From Nelumbo lutea (taxonomy: Eukaryota; Streptophyta; Magnoliopsida; Proteales; Nelumbonaceae): a stretch of DNA of 64,000 bases. Both the position numbers and the translations under genes were made by a program. The notes beneath the pieces were generated by a model. The model saw only the letters and a program-made list of their open reading frames with translations, did not search any database and was not told the DNA's origin. Shown here in pieces: positions 1 through 12,004 of the stretch. The stretch lies in assembly GCA_022828595.1 (NCBI GenBank), contig JAKGHH010000002.1, positions 109,551,254 through 109,615,253 on the forward strand, given 5' to 3'. The stretch's first letter is position 1. The number at the start of each line of letters is the position of its first letter.

Positions 1-212
1 TATGGCACAAACATTTATACAAAAATTGAATCAAAATTTAAGTATGTTTCCACTGACACCGGTCAATTTGTGAGGTTCTTTTAATTAGAGGACCCATTGG
101 TGGAAAGCAAAACCATACAGGTGGAAGTGGAGAAAATGTAAAAGACTGGAATTTGAACCAAGCACTGAGGAGCCTCTCAAGAGAGGAAGAGCCTAATTTG
201 GTTTTCTATTAG
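1..212 (+). other. Unidentified coding-like remnant at the left edge
   Basis: Two overlapping open frames read like protein. One runs from base 1 to a TAA at 82-84 (27 codons, with IYTKIESKFKYVSTDTG). The other, in a different frame, runs from about 57 to a TAG at 210-212 and contains RGPIGGKQNHTGGSGEN and a charged C-terminus. The switch of frame near base 60 suggests either a frameshift in a decayed gene or an unrecognised splice junction. I do not recognise the family. The upstream part lies outside the window. It may be chance or part of a transposon. Confidence 0.2.
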
Positions 213-1093
213 AAATGCTATATCCTGAAAACTACAGTCACTCATTTTGATATAATGTTTTTTGAGTGTCTCTTATATCAACTATGTTGATTTATAAAAA
301 AATCTTAAATAATGTTGATTTATTGTCTTTAGACATGTGCATATATGAGAATTTTGGTAGAGGGAAGAAGCAATCTAGATAAGCCCTGCTAAGCCAAGTA
401 AACTCAAGTTTCAGGTAAAATCACTATAACCACTACAAGTTGATTTGATTTGGTTTTAATTTAGGTTGAAGCCTTGGAACCGGAGTTGGTTAGTTAGGAT
501 TGGTCAGAAAAAACCAAGGCTCAAGAGCAATTGTTCCAAAAAATTGTGGTTTGTGATGCCTAATCATGATTGTCATGACAACTTTAAAATTTGCATCCCT
601 TCCTACCTGATACAAAATTTGAATTTCTACCTTTTGTCTTGCCCCTCTATTTTTGCCACTTCAGATAAAGTTGAGAGAAATTCCAATGCCAAGAAAGTAA
701 TATAAGCCTTGGCAGAAATGTCTGAAAACATGGAAAATCTTTCATCCGAGTAGTCAACCCGCCACACTGTAGATTGAAAACACAGGCCCTCAAATGAAAA
801 TTTATAGCAAATAAGGTGATCCATCACATCAAAGCAGCATGACCACAATAATGGGAAATCATGGGTATGTCTAGATCTTTGATGGCACAAATGCTCTTCG
901 CATATTCAACATTCAACACCTGAATCTATAAACACTAGTTATAAGGATCCTACCATCCTTAGAAAATATTGGAGAGACACAAAAGAAATAGATCACCTTT
1001 GTTGGTTGAAGGCCCAATTAACTTTTGTGATCTGAACTAAAGGCTTATTTGGGATTTAATGCATGCAAAGAAACATATCACTCAGATACTCAC

Positions 1094-2300
1094 TATCTGT
1101 AATTTGACCCAATTCTCGAGCTGTTGGTTTCTGGTAAGAATCAACTATTTTATTGGTTGTATCAATTTCAACCTTGTTGATGGATGTAATAACTACTAAC
1201 AAATTTTGAAAGAATGTTATAACGCTAGGATTTGGAGTGAAGTTTGGGTTTTGCTTTCAAATGGTTGCTATAATTGGTTATTGGTGTGTGCTGATCTAAA
1301 GAGTGGAGGTGCAAGTGGGTGGTAATGGATTTTTTTTCTTTTCTTTTTTCTTGTTCTTTTTTATATTTCTCTTAGATGATTGCTGGTCATCTTTCTTGTC
1401 ATTCTCACTAGTACCTTCTAACACTCTTTAGGGTTGGCAACATAAGACTACTGACTTTGCTTGGATTTCAAACTCCAAATCAGCACTTATATGATTTGGC
1501 AGAATTTTTTCAACCAACACCCAATTTGACATGATCCCCTCCGATCTGTGCTTGCTTGCCATTGGCAATGCACAGCATGAGCATAGTCTAAAAGGTCTTA
1601 ATTTCTTTTTCCTTGTTTTTTTTCTTTGATATTTTCTCTAAAGAAAGCTCATTACTGGACTCTAGTACATGAGATTTTGTTTATAAAACTCTTGCTATTG
1701 TTTCTGATTTGTTGATTTCAAACACTTGCTTTCTGTTGTCACTATTCATGTTTAATCAGACTTCTATCTAATTTGAAGTTAGATTAGAATGTTATTGTAC
1801 TCTAATCAACTTGATAGAGATCTTTCAGACTTATTAGCTAGAAAGATAGAGCTAAATCGGGCAAACAACAAAATAAGCATAGAAAAATTCAAACACCATG
1901 CAAAACTAACAACCAAATAACTATACTCACATAAGGATGCATTCCAAAGTGAAATTGGGAAAAAAATTAAAGCACATTTAAATATTTGAAAGAAGATATG
2001 CTAAATTTAACATGCATTTCATACAAAGGAAAATCGAGGAAAGCATACCTTGTTGTGGTTTGGTCTGGCCTGGTCTGCAGTGGAAAAACTAGAGAGGAAT
2101 GAAAAAATAAAGTGAGAGAGAGAAGGAGCGGAAGAGGAAGAAAAAGAATAGGAAAGAGGGGAGAAAAACTAACGGTGATTTACCTCATTGTCACTGTCGC
2201 CGGAGTCTCGATTCAAATCAGTACTTCGAACCTCTGCCGGAGGAGGGAGTGATGAAAGGACGAGTGAGAGGTTAGAAAGTTGGGTTCGGGTAGATAGAGA
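1094..2300 (-). CDS. Possible 5' end of an unidentified minus-strand gene
   Basis: Reading the minus strand, a 5'UTR-like stretch (about 2300-2189) leads to an ATG at 2188-2186 that is cut by a GT donor after 2184. A 109-bp intron with a long pyrimidine tract and a CTGCAG acceptor leads to a 26-bp exon (2074-2049) and a second donor. A third candidate exon (1120-1094) keeps the frame, giving MRPGQTKPQQ followed by ARELGQITD. Later exons are not clear; an open stretch near 790-660 (WRVDYSDERFSMFSD) could be one. Product unknown. The exons are so short that chance splice sites cannot be excluded. Confidence 0.25.
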
Positions 2301-2347
2301 TTTGAGAGGTTTTTTTGTCATTTTTGTTTTTTCTTATATTAAATAGT

Positions 2348-2465
2348 AGGAATGGCCATTCCCTCAAATGGGGAATGCCATTCTGCCCGAAATGTTAATC
2401 GGATTCCGATTCCACCCAACCAAACATCCGGACCATTTCGGTTCCAATTCCGGACCCCTATTCCT
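2348..2465. repeat. Partial MITE copy related to the one at 23231-23511
   Basis: The stretch shares a run of phrases with the inner part of the element at 23231-23511: GAATGGCCATTCCCT, GATTCCACCCAACCAA and TTCCAATTCC...CCCTATTCC in the same order. Clear terminal repeats are not visible here, so this is a partial or decayed copy. It lies just upstream of the possible minus-strand 5' exon at 2184-2300. Confidence 0.5.
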
Positions 2466-2489
2466 ACAACATACCCTAATTTTTTTTTT

Positions 2490-4680
2490 TTCATTAATCA
2501 GGAAGAAGAGAGAGAGTGCAAAGTTAGACATTATTTGATTTAAAATTTTGAAGATTTTCAAATGCACAGGGTATCAGGCTGGGTCCATTCAAAAATGCAA
2601 GAAATGCTCGTCAAGGCACACCAAGGCTGGGTCCATTCAGAAGGATGGGCCTAATCTTATCTTGATATTAAACCGGGCCCCGACACGTTTCAGCCCTGAC
2701 CCACCTTGTTTTAATTCACTTTTAATATTTTGGTGTATGTGGAGGTGAAGCGACACTTTTTTTTTTGTGTTTTGTTGAATGGACAATAATGGGAAGAAGA
2801 GGTGACAAATTTTATCTAATGAAAATTCCAAAAAATTACAGTTCATATAAGTAGTATGGATTGGATATATATCCATCTAATACAATTTATTCATGTACAA
2901 AGTACTTTAAATATAGAATTTAATGAGAGCATGGGAGTTAATACATAATTTGAATATAATACTTAATGAGAGGAATTTCATGATGGAATATATAATTTAA
3001 ATTACATATTTGGCCCTTTCAATTGGAGGGGGCCAGATTAAAAAAAGAGTATTGATAAAGAATAAAACTTCCACATGCTTATTTGTACTTTTAATAATAG
3101 AATAGACGTAGATAAATATCTGTTACATGGCATAGACACCACATTTTTGTACACTTCTATCTTATTTTTCTTCAAACATTCTTTAGCAAAATGTCCCCGT
3201 TGTTTCTTCAAGAAAGGGTATTTTAATCGTATTTTGAGATAAAAGTTGAAAATTAATTAAATTAGACCATTATAATGTATTTGGCCTAAAACATTGAGCC
3301 TTTTGGCACCCCTAACACCTAAATTATAGCTGAATTAACAAATTGATTGAAGATTGATTAGTTGAATCAATCACAAACCTCTAACCAAAATCTTTCAATC
3401 CCAAACCAATTTAAGACAAGATTGAGATATTGAATCCCTATAAAGCATAGGAATATTCATTTTAGACTTGTACCTAGGAGGTTGCCCTGATTAGGATTGT
3501 TGATCACGTATGATCAAATTAGTAACCCTCCAATCAAAACCTCCAAGATTACCAAAATCTATATCGAACCTAGATGACAATGTTTAGAAAATTGGACTGG
3601 ACTAGCCGCCCCAGGCTGGTTGAATGGTGACCCACAACTCTACAAGCTCTTGATTGGTTTGATTGTACCTAAAAGTCAAAATTCATAGAAAACTTAATTA
3701 TTTTAGTTGTTTTAACTTAAGAATGGGTGAATCAGTCCTGGTTTCATAAAATCGTCCAATTCACTAAATGAATGAATATTTTACATGTATTGTCTTGTTA
3801 CCATTAATACATTTTTTATTTATGTCTCTTTGATGTATACATTACTTTAATACACATGTGTTTTAAAGAAAATGTGAGTTCAAAGGTTTAAACTATAATC
3901 ATTTCATAATTAAGAAACTAGACATGCATCCACCACATTCAAGTGAGATATTATTTGTAAAATATATAATATATAGTATTAATGTGACCTACAGTATATA
4001 TATATTTTATGTCATCACGATTTGACCTTCGATTTGATTATAGTTGAACCATTGATCGGTAAACCTCTCCCCTTTTGTTACTTTGAACATCGTTGATAGT
4101 TGAAAAAACCTAACCAAGTTGAGACCAATGGACAACGGTATAAAGATACAAGTTCTGTGCCCTAAGATCATCGTGGTCGAGGGACTACAATGATGAATTG
4201 GTTATAGATCCTATACCGGAATTTTGTGTTTACAAAGGCTAAAGAGCTGTCACATTGGAACCCACTCTAGTTTGAGATTCTACAAGCCCAATTATCGCAT
4301 AGGAGAGACTACATTTGGAGGTTAAACTGGGATTCCCTTGCAGAAAAAGGGATGAAACTCTTGATTTTGAAGGATTCTCCTTGGCCGGCCTAAAGAAGGC
4401 TAAATATGAATGAGTCCCAACTTGTCTAACTCCTCAGGGAAGCCCTCTTCTGTCAAGAGTCACTAGACTTATCTAAAAAAGGTTGGCCTCTTTTTGGGAA
4501 ATTTTGTGAAGTTGGCCTCAAGAAGGCCAACAAATCCACTCTCTTTAATCAAATTAGTACATAGCTAGCCTTCACAAAACTAGTGATTTGTTCTAGGTTA
4601 AGTAATATTTGTAAAGGTGACCTAAAGAAGGCCAACTATGTGTTATTTTCCAATTTGGGAGAAGTCCTCCCCCAATTTGA
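2490..4680. other. Intergenic, no gene seen
   Basis: AT-rich sequence with frequent stops in all frames. Short phrases such as CTAAAGAAGGCCAAC recur near 4390, 4517 and 4618, which hints at a decayed repeat. No coding region, RNA gene or complete mobile element was recognised. Confidence 0.5.
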
Positions 4681-4688
4681 GTTTTCAG

Positions 4689-5253
4689 TAGGAGTGTAAC
4701 TTGAGCGGGTCCAACTCCAACCTGAGTTTTTGCATGGCTTGGGCTTGGGCCTAATCTAAAGTTGGGTTTGGCTTGGGCTAAGGCCTTGGATAGCCCCAGC
4801 TCAATCCAACCAATCCTAAGCTCGACCCAACTCAAGCCCGCCCAAAAAATATAAGCATATGTTTATTATATTTAAATAAAAATATCTTTTTTTTTCTAAT
4901 TATGTATATGTGTGTATATGTATAAAGTATGTACATATATATGTATGTTTGTAAATGAAATTTGTACATTTGTTCAATCAGTTCTATTCTTAAATTGGAC
5001 AATAAATCCCAATAAAAATTGACTATGTAAAAGTATATACATAAATCCTTTCAAACCTGACGAACCTTTCCCAAGCCTAACTAACCTAGCCTGGCCTAGC
5101 CCAAGCCCAACCCATTTTGTATTGGGTTAAGCTCAGGTTGGGCCTGGGTTAATTAACTTGGGCTAGGTCAGGCCCAAGCCCAATGTTTGCACCTTTAGGG
5201 TTGACCCTGGGCTGACCTTAAACCCAACCCAATCCACCCAAGTTGCACCCCTA
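4689..5253. mobile_element. hAT-type MITE, 565 bp
   Basis: The ends are imperfect inverted repeats: TAGGAGTGTAACTTGAGCGG on the left and, reading inward from the right, TAGGGGTGCAACTTGGGTGG (16 of 20 match). An 8-bp direct repeat GTTTTCAG flanks the element at 4681-4688 and 5254-5261, the length made by hAT transposases. The inside is rich in GGGCTTGGGC-like phrases and has no coding capacity, so it must rely on a transposase encoded elsewhere. Confidence 0.8.
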
Positions 5254-5377
5254 GTTTTCAGTGACTTATGGACCCCGTCTTGAACCAAATTCGAGAATAA
5301 ATCCCTCCCAAAGCCATATGAGTGATCCAAACAGGGTTTTAAAAGGCCAAAGGTGAAGGTGAGGTGTAAGCCTCAAG

Positions 5378-5424
<47 letters not shown>
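5378..5424. repeat. (CT)n(TA)n microsatellite
   Basis: A run of CT dinucleotides (about 5378-5402) passes directly into a run of TA dinucleotides (about 5403-5424). It is a compound simple repeat in intergenic DNA and is likely to vary in length between individuals. Confidence 0.85.
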
Positions 5425-5996
5425 CATTTTTTTTTAATTTTTATGTATATATAACTACAAAATACAATATGCTTATAAAATATGTATGTGTACATGTGTG
5501 TATCTTCGCATTTGTATTTTGTTTCATGTTTGTGATATTTTTTATCTAAATTAAAGAATTTATAAATACATATTAAAATTGTTTGTAATATTTTTAATAT
5601 TTATTCAAAGTTATAACTAACTTGTTTCATATTTTGTGTTAAGCAGGCCACTAATCTATTTGTCTCTATTCTCCCAAAAAAGAAGCGCAGTGGTCCTTCA
5701 AAATTCCAACTTGAAATGGTAGAACATTGAAACACATGAAAAGCCAACCTCTTTCTTGTAAGTTCGAGTAAGAGGAGAGTCAGAAACATAATATCTACTA
5801 CTTAAAAAGAACATAATATCAATATTAGAACATTGAAACACATGAATATGGCTGGCCCCTATTCCCTACCTTATATTACAAAGGACAATAGCAAGTCTCA
5901 AAGGTCTTCTCTTTTTCATCACAAGGACCTCCATTTCTCTCCCTCCCCCATATTTACTCTAACATATTGATAATTACATTTTACAACAATTTCTTA

Positions 5997-6330
5997 GGTG
6001 TCGTTTGAAAAGTTTTTTTATTAAAGATCTTCTTGTAGACCTAACAATCAAAAGACGATGTGAATTTTTGTATTAACATCTTAGTAGCTTGAAAATCGTA
6101 TAGTTAAGGAATGTCTTCTTGCACGTCTTTTTATACGAAGACGTGTTAAAAATGTCAAAAATCTCCATTGATAGCCTTCAATAGCCCAAAAAGGACTTTA
6201 AGCATCTTTTCAATGTAGTATCTTTTAACGACTAGATCTATCCTCAACCAAACAGAAAAAGACCAAAATATAAGCTACTGGGCTTTTAAACAACCAACAG
6301 CCCACACAAAAAGATACACTAAACGGGGCC
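5997..6330. mobile_element. PIF/Harbinger-type (Tourist-like) MITE, 334 bp
   Basis: The left end reads GGTGTCGTTTGAAAAG and the right end, read inward, GGCCCCGTTTAGTG. TTA stands directly outside both ends (5994-5996 and 6331-6333), the 3-bp duplication typical of this superfamily. There is no open reading frame of note. The terminal repeats are diverged, so the copy is not young. Confidence 0.6.
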
Positions 6331-6757
6331 TTAATTAAGAATTATCACCATACACACAAAAACAGACTACAAGTAAATTAGCAACAAATTAATTTTAAGC
6401 AAAGTGATATGGTCACACATCAAATCAAATCAATAAAATGAATCCATTAAATAAGATTCATAGTAATGACTAATGAGTAATAGGTCATTCGTATGGTATA
6501 GATTTCATTATTTGCATCATATTTACACTACATCTTGCATTAAAGGTTTTTGTTAATAGGTTGTATACGTGGTTCTCAACTTGCATTATTTCTCTTGGTG
6601 TTTTCTTTCAAAATTTATTCGATTTAATTTGTTTGCATACATACAGCACAATAGCTTCACTTCAACTTAGCAATTAATATCATTGTTTTCATTTATTTTA
6701 TTTCTCTTAGTATATTATATTTAGTTATAATTCTCTAGCGAAAAATTCACCTCATAC

Positions 6758-7153
6758 TAGGGGTGAGTACCATTCGGTTAAAACCAAAAAATCGAATAAA
6801 AAATTACGGTTTTGGTTTTTTTGGGTTAAATTGTTTCAATTAATTCAGATTTTTGTTAATTCCGTTTTCGGTTTCGAATTTTAGAATTAGAATTTTGGTT
6901 AATCAAAATAACCAAACTTTTTATTATTATATGCAATATATAATATATTTATATATTAATATATTATATATTAAAATTTGATTTCATAATATATATTATA
7001 TATTATAATATATAATAAAGTATATATTATTAAAATTCGGCTTTAACCAAAAATTTTGATTTCGGTTTTGGTTTTTATTTTTTTAGTTCGATTTTAAAAT
7101 TTTTAATTTATTCGGCTCATTTTTTAACCGAATAAATTGAATACTCACCCCTA
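6758..7153. mobile_element. hAT-type MITE, 396 bp, TAGGGGTG family
   Basis: The ends are a perfect 12-bp inverted repeat, TAGGGGTGAGTA. An 8-bp duplication CCTCATAC flanks the element (6750-6757 and 7154-7161). The inner flanks carry TTCGGTTAAAACC-like phrases on both sides, and the centre is an AT-only palindromic stretch. No coding capacity. The same terminal octamer recurs at 45524, 46917 and, with one change, at 4689. Confidence 0.85.
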
Positions 7154-7161
7154 CCTCATAC

Positions 7162-8335
7162 CATCATAAACTTTTTAAAAGTTCATTTAGCTTCAATAGT
7201 TTATTCCTCAGTCCTCGCGTTGCATATCTACTGCAACTCGCATCACCCTTTTTTCCAAAAATTTTGTTTAAGCATATTACTGATTACTTGGATTTGTTAG
7301 AACATATTTTATTTTCCAAATTTTGAGTGTTTGCGTCATTTAGATACAATTAGGAATTTTCCATGCTAAAATACTCTCATCGTCAAATCTGAATTCCTAG
7401 TTTTCAACTAGTTATATTAACATACATTTCAGTTTGCAATTAGTTTTAATATTAGTTAATGTTGAATTGCTTCATTAATTACTTGCCTAGTTTTAGAATT
7501 TATGTTGAATTGATCTTTGATCGTTTTTATTAGCTTGGGTGTGTGTGCGGTGCTAAAACCTTCCTACTATGTAATTTAGTAGTTCGATCTGATATGAATT
7601 TGGTCATATTTTTTCCAGTTAAAAAAATACTTGTATATTTTTATTTTTCTTTATATAAATTGCTACGTTTTTTTTTTTCTTTTAATAATTTATTAAAATG
7701 TTTAGAAGTTAAATCAGGTCATATCATCAGATATCCAACATTTATAATGGATTCGAATTTAAATCGCCATTTGTGAGATCTGATCGATCGATTAGATCTT
7801 CAAAATAAATTTAAATTACCCTAATTTAAATATGATCCAATTCGTTTGCATCTTATACTTTAGCTACCAAAACTAAGATTTATAATTTACATCGGGTGAA
7901 TTACAAAATGTGCAAAGGCTCCTAAGCTCCCAATTCCAAAGGCTTAGGTGATGACTACGAAATATGCAAAATCTACATATCGTACAAACACAAACTACAA
8001 GTAAATTAGAAGCCCATAGAAATATATCAAAACATAACCTCTCGAGGCATTAAATTAGTGTAGTTTCCATTATTCTAAATAAAGGAAACTCTAGATCTCC
8101 TGCGCTTTCCATCCTGCACCTAGCTGTGCATTTTCAATGAGAATCAAATGCATTAATAACACACATGAGAAAAAGGAGACACATACATGCATATGAGTAG
8201 AGGTGTTAGGCCTTCTATCATTTCAAAGTTTGTCCTATTTTGACATTAATTTAAAAAGTTTGTCCTATCTTCTTTTTAGCAATATCTTCTCCAATTAGTC
8301 AAGTAGAGCTTTTGTCATGGTGTCTTGGCATTTCC
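7162..8335. other. Intergenic, no gene seen
   Basis: AT-rich sequence without a convincing coding region or mobile element. A 77-codon open frame at 7543-7776 is phenylalanine- and lysine-rich in the way AT-rich noncoding DNA often is, and I do not count it as a gene. Confidence 0.5.
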
Positions 8336-8359
8336 TTTTTTTTATAGAAACAAGTGGTG
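8336..8359 (-). mobile_element. Probable poly(A) tail of the LINE split by the copia element
   Basis: On the minus strand this reads as a short tail followed by an A-run, directly outside the left end of the copia element. The LINE remnant at 13943-14870 is also on the minus strand and ends, without a tail, at the other side of the copia element. The two pieces fit one LINE 3' end that the copia element split. This is inference from position and orientation. Confidence 0.45.
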
Positions 8360-8569
8360 TGAAAGAAACCTTTGTGGAAACTGTCGTGATTTTATTATGC
8401 AAGGTACATCTTATATATACAAGTAGGAGATTCAGTTTCAGTAGAAATTGATTTTCCAAATACATCTAGGAATACTAATTACATGCATGCAATAAGGTTC
8501 CTAAGGTTCCCAATGAAGGTTGCATAGAGATTCGGTATGAAGGTTAAGTGGAGATTTGGTTTCCCAATA
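8360..8569 (-). repeat. 3' LTR of the copia element
   Basis: 210 bp, equal in length to the other LTR. On the plus strand it begins TGAAAGAAACC and ends CCCAATA. On the element's own strand the LTR would start TATTGGG rather than the usual TGTTGGG; both copies share this. An alternative reading puts the LTR end three bases further in, at CCCA. Confidence 0.85.
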
Positions 8570-8583
8570 CTCCCCCTCAAGTT
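8570..8583 (-). other. Polypurine tract of the copia element
   Basis: On the minus strand this reads TTGAGGGGGAG directly before the 3' LTR. The purine run primes plus-strand DNA synthesis in LTR retrotransposons, and its position fixes the inner edge of the LTR. Confidence 0.75.
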
Positions 8584-8969
8584 GGCGCATGCAGATTCTG
8601 AATGCCTAATTTGCCAAGGAAATATGTGAATTTCTCTTTTCCCAGAGCCTTCGTCAGGATATCAGCCAACTGTTTTGCGGTTCGAACATGGCAAGTAACA
8701 ATGTTCCCACGTCGTAGCTCATCGCGAACAAAATGACAGTCAACCTCAATATGCTTTGTCTGCTCGTGAAACACTGGATTCACGACTATGTGCAAAGCTG
8801 CCTGATTGTCACAATACAATCGCGCAGGTTCATCATGCGCCACTCCAAAGGACAAAAGAAGTTTCTTCATCCACTTCAGCTCACAGCTTGTTGCAGCCAT
8901 CGAACGATACTCGGCTTCTGCAAAGGAGTACAACACGGTATGTTGTTTTTTTGTTTTCCAAGAAACCAA
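8577..8969 (-). pseudogene. Copia RNase H domain (C-terminal part of pol)
   Basis: 130 codons remain open to a natural stop just before the polypurine tract. The copia RNase H signature is clear: SWKTKKQHTV near the start, then EAEYRSMA, the CDNQAALHI block around residue 54, and KHIEVDCHFVRDE with the conserved HIE. RNase H removes the RNA strand of the RNA-DNA hybrid during reverse transcription. The preceding pol segment is in another frame, so this is a piece of a broken polyprotein, not a stand-alone gene. Confidence 0.85.
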
Positions 8970-9151
8970 TGACTACCCCAGCATAACAAAATAGCCAGTC
9001 AATGATCGTCGCATCAACGAGCAGCTTGCCCAATCAGAGTCGCAATAGGCATATAGACACATATATCGCTATCAGAATGGAACAATAGACCTTGTCTTGG
9101 ATATCCTTTCATATAACGCACCACGCGTAGAGCTGCATCCCAATGTTCTTG

Positions 9152-9782
9152 TTATGGACTTTGTATGAACTGAGATAGGATATGAACACAATAACACAGC
9201 TCAGGTCGTGTAATGGTCAAGTAGATCAACCGTCCCACTAATAGTCGATACCGATTTGGATTTTTCATAAGAGCGCCCTTTGCTAGTGCAAGATGATGAT
9301 TATGTTCAATGGGCACGGATGTTGGTTTGGCTCCCAAGAGTCCACATTCTGAGATGATATCTAGGGCATACTTCCGTTGCGACAAATATTCCCTTAGGGC
9401 CACGAGCTACTTCAATCCCTAGGAAATATTTAAGTGGGCCCAGGTCTTTCATATGGAAGCACCGATGGAGATACTTTTTGAATTTTACAATAGAAGTAGT
9501 GTCATTTCCCCCAATAATCAGGTCATCAACATATATCAGCACGTTCAGACGAACATCGTGTTTGCAATAGGTGAACAAAGAGTAGCCAGGATACGATTGA
9601 ACAAACCCAAACCGTGTTATTGTCAACTTCGATAAGCAACATCTGGGAGCTTGACGCACTCCATAGAGAGATTTCTTCAGTTTGCACACTTTTGTTCGAT
9701 CCTTAGACGTAAATCCTAGCGGCAACTGCATGTATACTTCCTCATTCAAATCCCCATGTATGAAAGCATTATGTACATCCAT
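9152..9782 (-). pseudogene. Copia reverse transcriptase, frameshifted
   Basis: The minus-strand frame at 9782-9306 begins MDVHNAFIHGDLNEEVYMQ, passes LYGVRQAPR and reaches the catalytic motif YVDDLIIGG. The frame then shifts, and 9403-9152 continues with YLSQRKYALDIISECGLL and RPELCYCVHILSQF, both usual copia RT/connection phrases. The YVDD aspartates are present. A frameshift near 9400 and a further gap before the RNase H at 8969 break the polyprotein. Confidence 0.85.
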
Positions 9783-10446
9783 CTAATGCAACTCCCAGTT
9801 CCTAACGGCCGCCACGACTAAGAAGGTTCGAACTGTCGTTAGTTTGGCCATAGGAGCAAAAGTCTCGTTGTAATATAATCCTCCAACCTGTATATTCCCG
9901 ATGATAACTAGGCGTGCCTTATACCGTTCAATCGTCCCATTTCTCACTTTTTACTGCCTCAGAAAAACTGGTAGGCTCGGCTCTTGCAGTGATTGCAGCT
10001 AAGAAAGCTTGATGTCTAGCAGAGAAGTTAGTACATGTCACATAATTTGCTATGGGATAGAGAGTTGTACCTAAGGACTTTGATTCAGAGTTGGCTTGAG
10101 TGTGAATGGGGTCTTTCAGACATCGAGCAATGTAGGTTACATAAGGCTTTAACAAAACAGACGGCGTGCGATGTCGATGTTCCCTGCCAAGTTGCTCTTC
10201 TGGTGTTGTTTGCGGTGCTGGATCCACACTAATTCTGTCCTCACCGCCATTAGCTTCTACTCCATGCACGTCCCCTCCATTGCCTTGCTCCTCCTCTCTT
10301 CTATTAGTATTTTGAAAGCTCTCCCTATCATTCGCACAGATATCCTCTTCGTCACTTCCCCTGTCTTTATTTCCTCTATGGCTGTGAACAACATCATCAT
10401 CAACTACAACCGCAATTGTCGGGCCAGGGTTGTCTTCAAGAGGTAC

Positions 10447-11710
10447 TTATAAATCACTAGCATATGGAAATACATTTTCATGGAAGACTACATCGTGAGA
10501 GACGAAATATTCACCACTCTCAACATCATATACGCGCCAACCATTCTTCCCATAGGGATAGCCTACAAAAAAAACATTTCCTACTCGCTCCAAACTTATC
10601 CTTATCTCAAGGGCTCCAACGGGCATAGCAGAGACAGCCAAACACTCTTATTTGCTCGTATCGCGGTGTCGTTCCAAACGGTACCTCATACGAGGCCTTC
10701 CCGTCAAGTACGGAAGAAGGTGTCCCATTTTTCAAGTATCCGGCGGTCAAGAAACACCCTCCCCAAAAATGAATAGGCAAACCTGCTTGAAACCTCAATG
10801 CTCTCGCAACATTCAAAATATGCCTACATTTTCTCTCCACTCAACAATTCTGTTGGGGCGTTCCAACACAGGAAGTTTGATGTAGAATGCCATGAGTGTC
10901 AAAGTATGACTTCAAGCTTTTAAACTCTGTTCCATTATCACTTCGAACAGTTCTGACTTACTTCCCAAATTGGCGTTCTGCCATGGCACATAAATTCTCA
11001 ACAATATGTGCTACTTCACTTTTTTCAAGTAACAGGTAAACCCATACAGCACGAGAATAATCATCAACAATGGTTAGAAAGTAAACGGAACCACAAGAAG
11101 CAGGTACTTTATAAGCACCCCATGTATCACAATGAATTAGAGAAAAACAATCATCAACTTTATGTTTACTTTCAAGAAAAACTTCCCTAGTTTGTTTTGC
11201 TTTGTGACAAACATCACATGCCTTATCACTTTCAGGTCTACTATTTAATTTATCTACTTTAGGAAGAGAAGATAATATCTGTTTAGATGGATGCCCTAAT
11301 CTGCGATGCCACAACTCCCATTCACTCATTCCACTTGTTCTATTTGCCTGAACCGGTGCTGCTCCTCTAAACTGATAGACCGCATCACACTACTCACCCG
11401 CTCCAATCAGAGTCCTTGAGGTTTGGTCTTGTATCACGCGCAGCTTGTCAGTAAAAGTGGCAGTACAATTTATCTCTTGCAATAATTTAGCTACAGAAAT
11501 AAGGGTGCAGTTCATTCTTGGTACGAAAAGCACATGATGCAAATAAATATTTCCACCCAAATGCAAAGTCCCTTCCTTTATTGCGGTAGTTTGCTTCCCA
11601 TTAGGAAGTTCCACCGAACACGGTGTAATATTCTGAACTTCAATCAATAAATCAATTTCTCCAGTCATATGGTGCGAGGCCCCGGAATCAATTATCCAAT
11701 CAGTAGAATT
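10447..11710 (-). pseudogene. Copia protease and integrase, broken
   Basis: Reading the minus strand from about 11710, an open stretch has the aspartic protease motif DSGASHHMTG, followed by FVPRMNCTLISVAKL (11668-11390). The integrase starts in 11329-10958 with the zinc-binding pattern WHRRLGHPS...CDVCHKAKQTR and the core IHCDTWGAYKVPA...VDDYSRAVWVYLL. Later parts are at 10840-10607 ([11 protein letters not shown]) and 10641-10447 (YDVESGEYFVSHDVVFHE). Stops and frame changes separate the pieces. Confidence 0.85.
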
Positions 11711-12004
11711 TTTCTTACCGGAAAGTTTTTCACCAGATTTATGTGAATTTAGAATATTGAGAAGGGTCGTCCATTGATCTCCACTCAGCCCCGGAAAGCC
11801 GTTGCGGTCATGATCATTTGTGGTTCCAATGTTTTGTCCTCTAGTCTCACTTCCCGCTACTTGGGCAGCGTTGGTACTTGCCTTGTTTCCTCATCCTCGC
11901 CCAACGCCCAAACCACTTCGCCCGTGGTCTGCTCCTTTCCCGATTGAGCGTGGTCTATCTCCCCACCATTCTGGATATCCAATCACCTGGAAACAATCCT
12001 TTGC

